From: an uncultured Prevotella sp.
Lineage (GTDB): Bacteria > Bacteroidota > Bacteroidia > Bacteroidales > Bacteroidaceae
Direction: 5' to 3'
NCBI GenBank assembly: GCA_900557405.1
Contig: USSF01000003.1
Coordinates: 1-60,127, forward strand
DNA: 60,127 nt
Shown here: in pieces, positions 52,798-60,036 of the stretch
Position numbering within the stretch: position 1 is the stretch's first letter
Layout: each line of letters starts with the position of its first letter
The notes under the pieces: model-generated
What the model was told of the DNA's origin: nothing
The model's input: the letters and a program-made list of their open reading frames with translations, nothing else
The model's database searches: none
Program-made: the position numbers and the translations under genes

Positions 52798-53895
52798 ATG
52801 AAGAAAGACCATATTCAGTCTCCAATCCGCAGAGAAAACAGCCATATCATACATCATCTACAGCCGTTTGGTAATATCGTATTACCCTTATTTTCGATAT
52901 TACTCATATTACTTGTATTTTCCAGTTGTTCATCATGCTCTGGTGGAGGGAAATACGACTTTCGAACACGCCAAGATGCCATAAACGAGTTTCACCAATA
53001 CCTATTGAAAGTCCGCTCTATTAGCCATTCCAACACCAAAGACTTTGGTGAGACCTTATGTGAATGGCATGAGATAAGTGACACTGTCTATAAGTTCCTT
53101 GCCAAAGACTCAGTTTTCATCAAGCACCATAATGTGGCAAACGACTTTTTTCTTATCAATGACTCCATAAGAACAGAAATGCTTCACCTTACCGAAACAT
53201 GGAAATACGGCTATGGGGATGTTCTCACAATAAAAGACATGACTTGTTCCTACAAAGAGGACAAAGAACTTCTCGACGCTGTTCACGAAGCAGAACCTTT
53301 CTTTAATGCTTTGGACAGTACAAGCATTAGTGTTTGTGATAAAAATTCAATCTTGAAACGTTACCGTTACTTCTTGGGCGAGACCAAGAGGTCTGGAATA
53401 AACAACAAGAATGAGCTGCTAAAATTCATGAGCCAAGAAGATTTCTTGTTCCGTTCTTTTCTTGCACACCTATATGAAATGGACAACGAACCTCTTTCCG
53501 ACATCACAAAAGACACAGAAACTATCTGCCGAAATATATTCCTGGCAGCAAAGGACGGGAAAATATCATCAAAAGACGTAGTCGTTTACATGTCTATGCG
53601 CACTGTGAGGCGATTGTTACAGAACTCTGCTGAGTGTGTGGAAAACATTAACCGTCTTGAAATGAAAAACAAGGCACAAGGTAACGCCTATCTTTGGATG
53701 ATAATACAGCCTTTCATCAGCATTGACCAATTTTCTCTTGCCACAATGACCGAGCAGGAACGAAAGAAGTTCAACTATGTCATCTCTCAACTTCCCAAAT
53801 CAAAAAAGTTTGCTGAGACATTTGACATCAACTTAAAGGCATTGAACTATCTGTTGCCACAGCAACTACTAAAAATATACGTCTCATCATTTTAA
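52798..53895 (+). CDS. Membrane-anchored or lipoprotein of unknown function
   Basis: A 365-residue protein. A polar N-terminus of about 27 residues is followed by a hydrophobic segment (NIVLPLFSILLILLVFSS) ending in Cys-Ser-Ser-Cys, which could be a lipoprotein signal or a membrane anchor. The rest is mainly alpha-helical with no recognised domain. Its codons for residues 25-38 contain two copies of a palindromic TAATAT-type motif also found elsewhere in the element. First gene of a run of five on the plus strand between the regulator and the relaxase; its role is unknown. Confidence 0.65.
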   Translation: MKKDHIQSPIRRENSHIIHHLQPFGNIVLPLFSILLILLVFSSCSSCSGGGKYDFRTRQDAINEFHQYLLKVRSISHSNTKDFGETLCEWHEISDTVYKFLAKDSVFIKHHNVANDFFLINDSIRTEMLHLTETWKYGYGDVLTIKDMTCSYKEDKELLDAVHEAEPFFNALDSTSISVCDKNSILKRYRYFLGETKRSGINNKNELLKFMSQEDFLFRSFLAHLYEMDNEPLSDITKDTETICRNIFLAAKDGKISSKDVVVYMSMRTVRRLLQNSAECVENINRLEMKNKAQGNAYLWMIIQPFISIDQFSLATMTEQERKKFNYVISQLPKSKKFAETFDINLKALNYLLPQQLLKIYVSSF

Positions 53896-53907
53896 CTCCT
53901 ACTAAGT

Positions 53908-54372
53908 ATGATAACAAAAGAAGTGAACAAGTTTATGGCTTTGGCACCGCTCATGTTGCCAAGGCTCATTGACAGTAAGAAATGTGCGGAACCCGACATA
54001 ACCGAAGACTCCGCAATACTTTATTTTTCTCTTGAAGAAAAGTTTCCCATTGGGTGTGTCATGGACATGCTTGACGATGATATGGACTTACTTTTACTGT
54101 ATCATGGTACAAGTAAAACAGCTTCCAATATACATCATTGTTGTTTCTTTGCCAGTCCTAAATTGGGTCAAAGTATGTACAAGGTCAATATGGTGTCACA
54201 GCCTAACGGCTTTATTGATGGAATCTCCGTAACCATATACGATTCTATCGATGTTTGGGAGGACGAGCTTGAAAGTGATCTTCTTTCACACGAGGCATCT
54301 TTTGACTTTATTGAAGCCATGACAGCAGCTAAACTCCTTTCTGTATTCTGCAAAATGAACTATGATGGCTGA
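53908..54372 (+). CDS. Hypothetical protein of the element operon
   Basis: A 154-residue soluble protein without signal or membrane segment. The sequence alternates strands and helices (CVMDMLDDDMDLLLLYHG, NIHHCCFFASP) with several His and Cys. I do not recognise the family. It starts 12 bp after the preceding gene and overlaps the next by 11 bp, so it belongs to the operon. Confidence 0.6.
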   Translation: MITKEVNKFMALAPLMLPRLIDSKKCAEPDITEDSAILYFSLEEKFPIGCVMDMLDDDMDLLLLYHGTSKTASNIHHCCFFASPKLGQSMYKVNMVSQPNGFIDGISVTIYDSIDVWEDELESDLLSHEASFDFIEAMTAAKLLSVFCKMNYDG

Positions 54373-54748
54373 ACTACTATATAAGATAGCCGACATCATC
54401 AATGCCAACAGCAAGGTATATCGTGCTGTTGTTCCTGAAGCCAGGCATGACTATATGATGCACGAGAACGGAAAACTTGTGAAATCATCATGTCTTGTTC
54501 TTCGCATCATGTTATCTGGCAAAGTAAAGTACCATATATCCAGAACGGTCTGGAACATATATGAGTATGACATAGCCAAAATCATAAAGAAAATATGCAG
54601 AAGAGACGGTGCTTTTGCAGAACGCATTGCAAAATGTGAACCTACATTACACGATGTTGAACTGATTATTCGCAGAGCATCGTTCAAGTCTCTGAAGCTT
54701 AAAATTTCAAATTCTCCATTCTATCTGTACGTTGGTGATGACGTTTAG
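54362..54748 (+). CDS. Hypothetical protein of the element operon
   Basis: A 128-residue basic protein (MMAELLYKIADIINANSK) with no recognised domain. The start overlaps the end of the previous gene by 11 bp, so translation is probably coupled. Mixed alpha/beta, no signal peptide. Function unknown. Confidence 0.6.
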   Translation: MMAELLYKIADIINANSKVYRAVVPEARHDYMMHENGKLVKSSCLVLRIMLSGKVKYHISRTVWNIYEYDIAKIIKKICRRDGAFAERIAKCEPTLHDVELIIRRASFKSLKLKISNSPFYLYVGDDV

Positions 54749-54757
54749 ATATTTCCA

Positions 54758-54782
54758 AGTAATACGGTATTACTCATATTAT
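54758..54782. promoter_or_regulatory. Palindrome and shared ATTACTCATATTAT motif
   Basis: AGTAATAC-G-GTATTACT (54758-54774) is a perfect palindrome overlapping ATTACTCATATTAT (54769-54782). The same 14-base motif is at 52899-52912, and its complement at 57384-57396. It stands just before the start of the next gene. Confidence 0.45.
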
Positions 54783-54792
54783 TCAAATAAAA

Positions 54793-55287
54793 ATGACGTA
54801 CTTAAAGATTGCAATATTCTTAGCATTTTCTCTGTTTTTGTTCTTGTTTCCAGCAAGGCTATACACTAACAGAAAATTCAGAAGAGCATGGCTCGGTATG
54901 GCTTACTCAGAAAACTTTAGGTTGTTCACGGCACGATTGCTGTGTCTTGCACTTATCTTGTTTCATCTGGTGTATTACGCTTTGTTTCCTTTGGAGAAAG
55001 GCATCATGCTTTCATCAATCTATGTATTCTTCTCGCTTGCTTCTAAGAAGAACATGATACTGCTTCAGACAATAAGAAAGTCACGCATGATTGTTATGGT
55101 TCTTGCCTTCACTACCATTGTACTTTCGTTTATTCCACATCTGCTTTCGGTGGCAGTAACATTAGCGTTTATTCTTGAAGCTGCCTGTTGTTTCCCTTCC
55201 AAAGTAAAACATCGTAAAAGTAAAACTCAAAAAGCTCATGTGAAACCTACCGATATTAAACAAATGGAAATGTTGTCTCATTCTTAA
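54793..55287 (+). CDS. Small integral membrane protein of unknown function
   Basis: A 164-residue protein with four to five membrane helices (AIFLAFSLFLFLF, LLCLALILFHLVYYALF, MLSSIYVFFSLAS, MVLAFTTIVLSFIPHLLSVA) and a basic cytoplasmic tail (SKVKHRKSKTQKAHVK). No transporter or enzyme motif is seen. It may anchor or exclude something for the element. Confidence 0.6.
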   Translation: MTYLKIAIFLAFSLFLFLFPARLYTNRKFRRAWLGMAYSENFRLFTARLLCLALILFHLVYYALFPLEKGIMLSSIYVFFSLASKKNMILLQTIRKSRMIVMVLAFTTIVLSFIPHLLSVAVTLAFILEAACCFPSKVKHRKSKTQKAHVKPTDIKQMEMLSHS

Positions 55288-55298
55288 AAACTGCAGTT

Positions 55299-55646
55299 AT
55301 GGAAAAGAATACCCATTCGCTTAATTGGCTTGCTCTTGGTGCCGAATTGATAGACTGCCTAAGATCAAAAGGTAATCATCGCCTCACTCGATATGATGCC
55401 TTTGTCTGGATGATGGAACACATACAAAAAGGAGTTGCTGTGAGGGATGCGGACGGAGTTGTCGTAAACACGGCACCTTATTCCGCTTCTTACAAACGCC
55501 TTGCGGAAGATTGGAATTGGGAGCGTCATACCGTTCAATCATTCATCGAAGAGCTTACGGCTTTGTCGGTCATCACTTCTAAACGACAGGGAAATGTTTT
55601 TGTCTTTTTCATCGGCAAGAAGTCTTACAAACAGCTTGTATTATGA
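55299..55646 (+). CDS. Winged-helix-like DNA-binding protein of the element
   Basis: A 115-residue protein beginning MEKNTHSLNWLALGAELIDC. The segment YDAFVWMMEHIQKG, then YKRLAEDWNWERHTVQSFIEELTALSVI and a short strand pair, fits a winged helix-turn-helix of the replication-initiator or transcription-factor kind. It is 11 bp after the membrane protein gene and just upstream of the relaxase region, so it may be a relaxosome helper or copy-control protein. Not recognised more precisely. Confidence 0.6.
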   Translation: MEKNTHSLNWLALGAELIDCLRSKGNHRLTRYDAFVWMMEHIQKGVAVRDADGVVVNTAPYSASYKRLAEDWNWERHTVQSFIEELTALSVITSKRQGNVFVFFIGKKSYKQLVL

Positions 55647-55768
55647 CTTCACATTCCCTATCATTTCATCTCAGAACGATAGCAATGCAACAATCAAATG
55701 CGTTCTTCAAAATCTCTGCGAGCTTGCTTGCTGCAATTCAAAAACGACTTGCGCCATCGACTCGTTAA
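55643..55768 (+). CDS. Possible 41-residue coupled ORF
   Basis: ATGA overlap with the previous stop; the product starts MTSHSLSFHLRTIAMQQSNA and is basic and helical (LLAAIQKRLAPSTR). Overlap suggests translational coupling; otherwise unsupported. Confidence 0.4.
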   Translation: MTSHSLSFHLRTIAMQQSNAFFKISASLLAAIQKRLAPSTR

Positions 55769-55790
55769 GCAACGATTTTTCAAATCGGTA

Positions 55791-55827
55791 AGCCTAATTA
55801 CCGGTTTTGAGAAAACCGTATTAGGCT
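55791..55827 (+). other. Long hairpin upstream of the relaxase, candidate oriT element
   Basis: AGCCTAAT/ATTAGGCT (8 bp) and inner CGGTTTT/AAAACCG (7 bp) with a GAG loop form an imperfect hairpin. It is followed by CTCC-AAAA-GGAG and a GC-rich stretch before the relaxase ATG at 55916. MobV relaxases nick at such hairpins placed directly upstream of their genes. It could instead be a terminator or attenuator. Confidence 0.5.
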
Positions 55828-55915
55828 ACCACTCCAAAAGGAGTTCCTCGGCTGAGTGCCTTCGGGGAGCAAGCTCTGGCAGGGTAATGGTACTTGAAAC
55901 TTAAAAACAAAGAAT

Positions 55916-57367
55916 ATGGCAGGAAGAAAACAAGTCATGGATATGCGCTCTACAACCAGTGGAGTGAGTGTGCAGGAGAGTGACGAACAACAACGAAACT
56001 GGACAAAACAGCATTGGGAGAAGAAAGCCAAAGACAGCCTTTCCAACTATGATCCGACACGTGCTAAACTTAATTTTGAGGTTGTAAAGGGTGGCATCAT
56101 TCAACCGATTGATACCTCAAAGACGATAGCGGAAAAGATGGCGGAGAACTTGGCTGCAAGGGGTATCAAAGACCCAAACGCACGTCCCAACGCTGTGATG
56201 AAAAGACGGACTGTTGCCCAGTTTATCTTTGGAGGCAATCGTGAGCGTATGCACGAACTTGCTTTTGGCAACCAAACAGTGGACTTGACAAAAGGTGCTG
56301 ATAACTCTTCAATAGTCCGCTGCAAAGACATAGAAGAATGGGCAAAGGATGTATACTCATTCATGGCAAAGCGATTTGGCGAGGACAACATCATCAGCTT
56401 CTATGTCCACCTTGATGAGAAAAATCCACATTGTCATTGTACGTTGGTACCAGTAGATCCCGTAAAGAATCGCATTTCATGGAAAAGTGTATTTGGTGAT
56501 GGCAGAGAAGCAGAATCTGCTAATATGACCAAGCTTCATAGTGAATTGCAGGAGGCTGTAAGTGAGAAATGGGGATTGGAACGTGGTAGCAATATGGAGG
56601 AAACAAGGGCAAGGCATCGTTCCACAGAGGAATACAAACGTGAACTTGTGTCAGAAGTATGTAATCTTCAGTCAACGAGGGAAGACTTGTTGAAGCAGAT
56701 TCACCGTGCAGAAATCAAACTGAAAGGTATCTCTACCATGATAGCCAACCTGCAAGCCCGGAAAGATGATATACAAACGCAGATTGACCAAATAGCCCAG
56801 CAGCTTGGTCAATCCGGTGCTGACAATGACGAATTGGCTAACAAGATTGCTCTGTTACGCAAGGAGATGGAAGGTATAGACGAGAAGTTGGCAGTAAGAT
56901 ACAAAATGCTTGACGATGCCAATGATACTATCAACGAAGCGAAAGCCAGACTTGCGGAAATGAGGGAAGAACATCGTGAAATGCTTAAAAGTCTTGGTGA
57001 GGACAATGATTTGAAAGCTACGGCAATTCAGAAAAACATTCTTTGGACTTACAACAAGATGCTGACAAATTCCATAGAGCCACTTATTCCTTCTTTATCA
57101 GACCGCCAACAAGAAATCCTTGACGAGTCGGGATATAATGACCTTACAACAAACACCGGCAACATAATCAATTGTGCTATGCTCCTGGTTCTCGGCTATA
57201 TCCGTGAGGCAACTACTTATGCCCAATCTTGTGGCGGAGGCAGCTCACCTGGTACTGGTTGGGGACGTGACAAGGATGAAGATGAAGAACATTGGTGGCG
57301 GCGCTGTATTGCTCAGTCGGCTGCAATGATGCGTCCTGCGACACATAAGCGAAAGCGAGGACGGTAA
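55916..57367 (+). CDS. MobV-family relaxase (Mob/Pre)
   Basis: A 483-residue mobilization protein. Residues 30-225 form the Mob/Pre relaxase domain; His165-Leu-Asp-Glu-x2-Pro-His172-x-His174 is the MobV metal-binding motif HxDExxPHxH. A coiled coil follows (about 240-365, SEVCNLQSTREDLLKQIHRA and similar), then a helical C-terminus ending in a Gly-rich and basic tail (TGWGRDKDEDEEHWWRR). It would nick the element's oriT and lead the strand into a transfer channel supplied by another conjugative element. No type IV secretion genes are in the window, so the element is mobilizable rather than self-transmissible. Confidence 0.92.
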   Translation: MAGRKQVMDMRSTTSGVSVQESDEQQRNWTKQHWEKKAKDSLSNYDPTRAKLNFEVVKGGIIQPIDTSKTIAEKMAENLAARGIKDPNARPNAVMKRRTVAQFIFGGNRERMHELAFGNQTVDLTKGADNSSIVRCKDIEEWAKDVYSFMAKRFGEDNIISFYVHLDEKNPHCHCTLVPVDPVKNRISWKSVFGDGREAESANMTKLHSELQEAVSEKWGLERGSNMEETRARHRSTEEYKRELVSEVCNLQSTREDLLKQIHRAEIKLKGISTMIANLQARKDDIQTQIDQIAQQLGQSGADNDELANKIALLRKEMEGIDEKLAVRYKMLDDANDTINEAKARLAEMREEHREMLKSLGEDNDLKATAIQKNILWTYNKMLTNSIEPLIPSLSDRQQEILDESGYNDLTTNTGNIINCAMLLVLGYIREATTYAQSCGGGSSPGTGWGRDKDEDEEHWWRRCIAQSAAMMRPATHKRKRGR

Positions 57368-57371
57368 ATAT

Positions 57372-57410
57372 TAGTAATACGAGTAATATGAGTAATAAAT
57401 GGTATTTATT
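57372..57410 (+). terminator. Repeated AGTAATA motif and AT-rich hairpin after the relaxase
   Basis: AGTAATACGAGTAATATGAG continues into GTAATA, then TAATAAA-TGGTA-TTTATTA forms a hairpin. It begins 4 bp after the relaxase stop. Confidence 0.45.
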
Positions 57411-57430
57411 ACCAGTTTAATTTAAGAAGT

Positions 57431-57775
57431 GATTCACTGAATGAACATATTAACGTGGACTCCATACGAATCCGCCTTTCCAGATAAAGCCTTTGTCTTG
57501 CGCCCAACCAACGTAGGACAAAGGCTTTTCCTTTGTGGGCAGCAGCCATCGGCTTCATCTCCTGTTACGCTTCGCTTTATCTGCACCTTTTGGGTGAAAA
57601 CAACCTGAATCAGAAGAAGACCTTCTCGAACACCGTACCGACGGTACCGATGCCTTCGATACCCTCTACATCGGCTGCGAGAAGTTTCCACAGCACGATT
57701 TGTACCCAATTTGCGTGAGAGGGGTGAGATAATACAATAAAACGAGGAAATTGCCGTTTTTATGGTGTAACTTTG
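57431..57775 (+). repeat. 345-bp cassette-boundary repeat, copy 1
   Basis: This matches 59214-59558 at about 90 percent by eye, without gaps. Parts in order: the last 17 codons of an exported-protein gene (NEHINVDSIRIRLSR then stop, here without the rest of its gene); a hairpin AAGCCTTTGTC/GACAAAGGCTT followed by TTTTCC; a stretch of about 130 bp whose frame from 57602 encodes ESEEDLLEHRTDGTDAFDTL and ends VRGVR-stop; and a promoter (TTG at 57751, 14 bp, TAACTTTG at 57768) serving the next gene. The truncated gene tail suggests loss of a cassette by recombination. Confidence 0.85.
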
Positions 57776-57799
57776 TAATGTTAAACTAAATAATGAAAA

Positions 57800-58210
57800 A
57801 TGAAGAAATTCGTGATTTGCCTTCTCGCTTTTCTTATTTGTGGTTGTAGAAGTACGATTGATTTCGATTTCGACATCTACAAACAATCTCTCCATATCAG
57901 TAATGGCTATTTTTATGACTTATGTTTTGAAAATGACTCCGTTCTTCCAAATGGAAAATCATACGAAGGCGCATTATTTTTGATATGGCAAGATTCATTA
58001 TGTGTACCTCCTACAAAGATTGATTTGAACAACTATATTCCAAATGGATATATTGTTAGCCGTGGTGGAATACCATCATCTGAAAGAAAGATAAAACTAA
58101 AAGCGAACTCCACCTATACAATTTCATCCACAGGCTTGGGTGCTGTGGAATGTCGTATTAAGGCTTGGACAAATCGCAATGGGAAAATTTTAAAAGCAGT
58201 CAAATATTGA
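57800..58210 (+). CDS. Small lipoprotein, possible immunity protein (paralogue 1)
   Basis: A 136-residue protein with a lipoprotein signal (MKKFVICLLAFLICGC, Cys16 lipidated). The mature part is a compact beta-rich domain. It resembles the protein at 58812-59270: LHISNGYFYDL against LHFSIEPWDSL, and LKANSTYTISSTGLGA against LLPNTQYIVAHTGMGA. It stands directly after repeat copy 1 and its promoter. Small exported proteins in repeat-bounded arrays are typical of acquired immunity genes against effectors of other bacteria; this is inference. Very AT-rich. Confidence 0.7.
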   Translation: MKKFVICLLAFLICGCRSTIDFDFDIYKQSLHISNGYFYDLCFENDSVLPNGKSYEGALFLIWQDSLCVPPTKIDLNNYIPNGYIVSRGGIPSSERKIKLKANSTYTISSTGLGAVECRIKAWTNRNGKILKAVKY

Positions 58211-58276
58211 CTATAAAAACCTAATCTTAGAATCCTTGAAAAGAAAAGTTGAATGTTCAATCAGAAATTTTACTAT

Positions 58277-58801
58277 ATGTGGCAAAAGTATTTCATAGTA
58301 ATAATTTTGTTCTGTTTGTATGCCTGTAAAGGTGAAAGAAAAGAGCAAAATATAAACTCAACAATAATTGAGAAGAAATGGGCGAAAGATTGCAGTAATG
58401 ATTCCAAAATTCATGTTTTATCGTCTAATGCTCAATTTGCAAATGGGAAAAAAGTTCTAACGAACAAACAGGAATATATGCAAATGACAAAAGATTGCAT
58501 ATATAATGTAGAAACTCTTGTTGCGAAATATCTTGATGACAAAGATAAAAATCATTATTCTAATAAAAACAATACAATAGATTGTTATTTTAGACAATAC
58601 TTATGCTATAAAGAAAATATGCATCTTTTTGTATTCGCAAATCTGTATGCATATAGAACTACAAAATATGAAATAAATACGACCAACGCATTTGCAGATA
58701 ATCCTAAAAATCATGTTATTAATCCTCTCAATGGCAACAATAAGGACTATAAAATGTTGTTAGTGAACTTATCAGAAAGGTCAATATGTAGTTTTCATTA
58801 A
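58277..58801 (+). CDS. Small lipoprotein of unknown function
   Basis: A 174-residue protein; the ATG at 58277 gives a lipoprotein signal (MWQKYFIVIILFCLYAC) and is chosen over an ATG eight codons upstream. The mature protein is Lys/Asn-rich with no recognised domain. It lies between the two paralogous lipoproteins, in the same direction, without a repeat before it. Very AT-rich. Confidence 0.65.
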   Translation: MWQKYFIVIILFCLYACKGERKEQNINSTIIEKKWAKDCSNDSKIHVLSSNAQFANGKKVLTNKQEYMQMTKDCIYNVETLVAKYLDDKDKNHYSNKNNTIDCYFRQYLCYKENMHLFVFANLYAYRTTKYEINTTNAFADNPKNHVINPLNGNNKDYKMLLVNLSERSICSFH

Positions 58802-58811
58802 AGTTTTCAAT

Positions 58812-59270
58812 ATGAAGTATATCATAACTTTTGCAATGTGTTTGTTCTTGATGTGCTCTTGTGACAATCATGATTTTGAACTATCTGAAAAAGAACAAGT
58901 TTTTTACATCAACCAAATGCTGCATTTTTCCATTGAGCCATGGGACAGCCTTAGCAAAGCATATACTTATGACTTTTTCCTACGAAACCCGAAACCATGC
59001 AAGGAAGTTGACACCATTTATTTAGAAAGGAAGATTCCAAATAAATTTAAAGTAATTGAATCCTCTTCATACACACGAGAATATAATCGCGACCCTTCAT
59101 TCATAAAATTATTGCCAAATACACAATATATAGTAGCACATACTGGAATGGGCGCCAGAGTAAATATTTTCAAATATTATTATACTGACCCTTTTGGTAA
59201 ATTACATGCTAATGATTCACTGAATGAACATATTAACGTGGACTCCATCCGAATCCACCTTAATAGATAA
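58812..59270 (+). CDS. Small lipoprotein, possible immunity protein (paralogue 2)
   Basis: A 152-residue protein with a lipoprotein signal (MKYIITFAMCLFLMCSC). Distant relative of the protein at 57800-58210 along its whole length. Its last 17 codons (NEHINVDSIRIHLNR) lie inside repeat copy 2, and a near-identical tail without its gene lies at the start of copy 1. So this protein, or a close relative, once stood before copy 1 as well. Starts 10 bp after the preceding gene. Confidence 0.7.
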   Translation: MKYIITFAMCLFLMCSCDNHDFELSEKEQVFYINQMLHFSIEPWDSLSKAYTYDFFLRNPKPCKEVDTIYLERKIPNKFKVIESSSYTREYNRDPSFIKLLPNTQYIVAHTGMGARVNIFKYYYTDPFGKLHANDSLNEHINVDSIRIHLNR

Positions 59271-59558
59271 AGCATTTGTCTTGCGCCCAACCAACGTAGG
59301 ACATGGGCTTTTCCTTTGTGGGCAGCAGCCATAGGCATCATCTCCTGTTACGCTTCGCTTCATCTGCACCTTTTTGGTGAAAACAATCTGAATCTGAGGA
59401 AGACTTCCTCGAACACCGTACCGACGGCCCCGATGCCTTTGACACCCTCTATATCGGCTGCGAGAAGTTTCCACAGCATAATTTGTATCCAATTTGCGTT
59501 GGTGGGGTGAGATAATGCAATAAAATCGGAGAATTGCCGTTTTTATGGTGTAACTTTG
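59214..59558 (+). repeat. 345-bp cassette-boundary repeat, copy 2
   Basis: Same length as copy 1 with about 34 substitutions and no gaps counted by eye. It begins within the 3' end of the lipoprotein gene, keeps the hairpin in weaker form (AAGCATTTGTC/GACATGGGCTT), keeps the open frame ESEEDFLEHRTDGPDAFDTL ending VGGVR-stop, and ends with the same promoter (TTG 59534, 14 bp, TAACTTTG 59551) before the gene at 59581. Confidence 0.85.
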
Positions 59559-59580
59559 TGAGGTAAATTAAGAAATAACA

Positions 59581-60036
59581 ATGAAAATAACGATAATCAA
59601 TAAAATCCTATTATGCTTTATCTGTAGCATTGTTCCTTACATATCTAAGGGCCAATGCTCGGACTCATTTAAAAGCGTGTGTTTACCTGACAGTATAGCG
59701 GAACAAATAGAAAACAACTATGAATATAAAAAGGCAAATGCAAGTAAAAATGTCATAAACCTCATTTCTCCTAATAATTATCTTTGGGGAGATGGAATAT
59801 ATGCCTTCAAGGGTATGGGACCGCATTTTCCAAGACGAATCTTTGTATACAAAGGGGGACGATTATTCATCTTTAATAGCCGAGGGGACTATAATCCAGA
59901 AGGTGTTATTACGGAATTCTGCTCTTGTATAAAAACACTAAATTTGACACATAAGGAAATTGTCGATTATCTGAATGTAATATGCTTATATTTACAGGCA
60001 GAAGCGGAAACTGATTATGGAGATACAATAAAGTGA
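59581..60036 (+). CDS. Small exported protein, possible immunity protein
   Basis: A 151-residue protein with a cleavable signal (MKITIINKILLCFICSIVPY, cut near KGQC). The mature domain has four cysteines and an aromatic-rich centre (YLWGDGIYAFKGMGPHFPRR); no family recognised. It is the first gene after repeat copy 2 and has the repeat's promoter. Nothing further is coded in the last 90 bp of the window apart from an 18-codon frame that looks like chance. Confidence 0.65.
   Translation: MKITIINKILLCFICSIVPYISKGQCSDSFKSVCLPDSIAEQIENNYEYKKANASKNVINLISPNNYLWGDGIYAFKGMGPHFPRRIFVYKGGRLFIFNSRGDYNPEGVITEFCSCIKTLNLTHKEIVDYLNVICLYLQAEAETDYGDTIK

Noticed and set aside
59217..59510. Overlapping short frames on both strands in repeat copy 2 (and the equivalents in copy 1)
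   Set aside because: Several frames are open in this repeat on both strands; only the one ending in GVR-stop shows a clear excess of silent differences between copies, so the others are not called genes.
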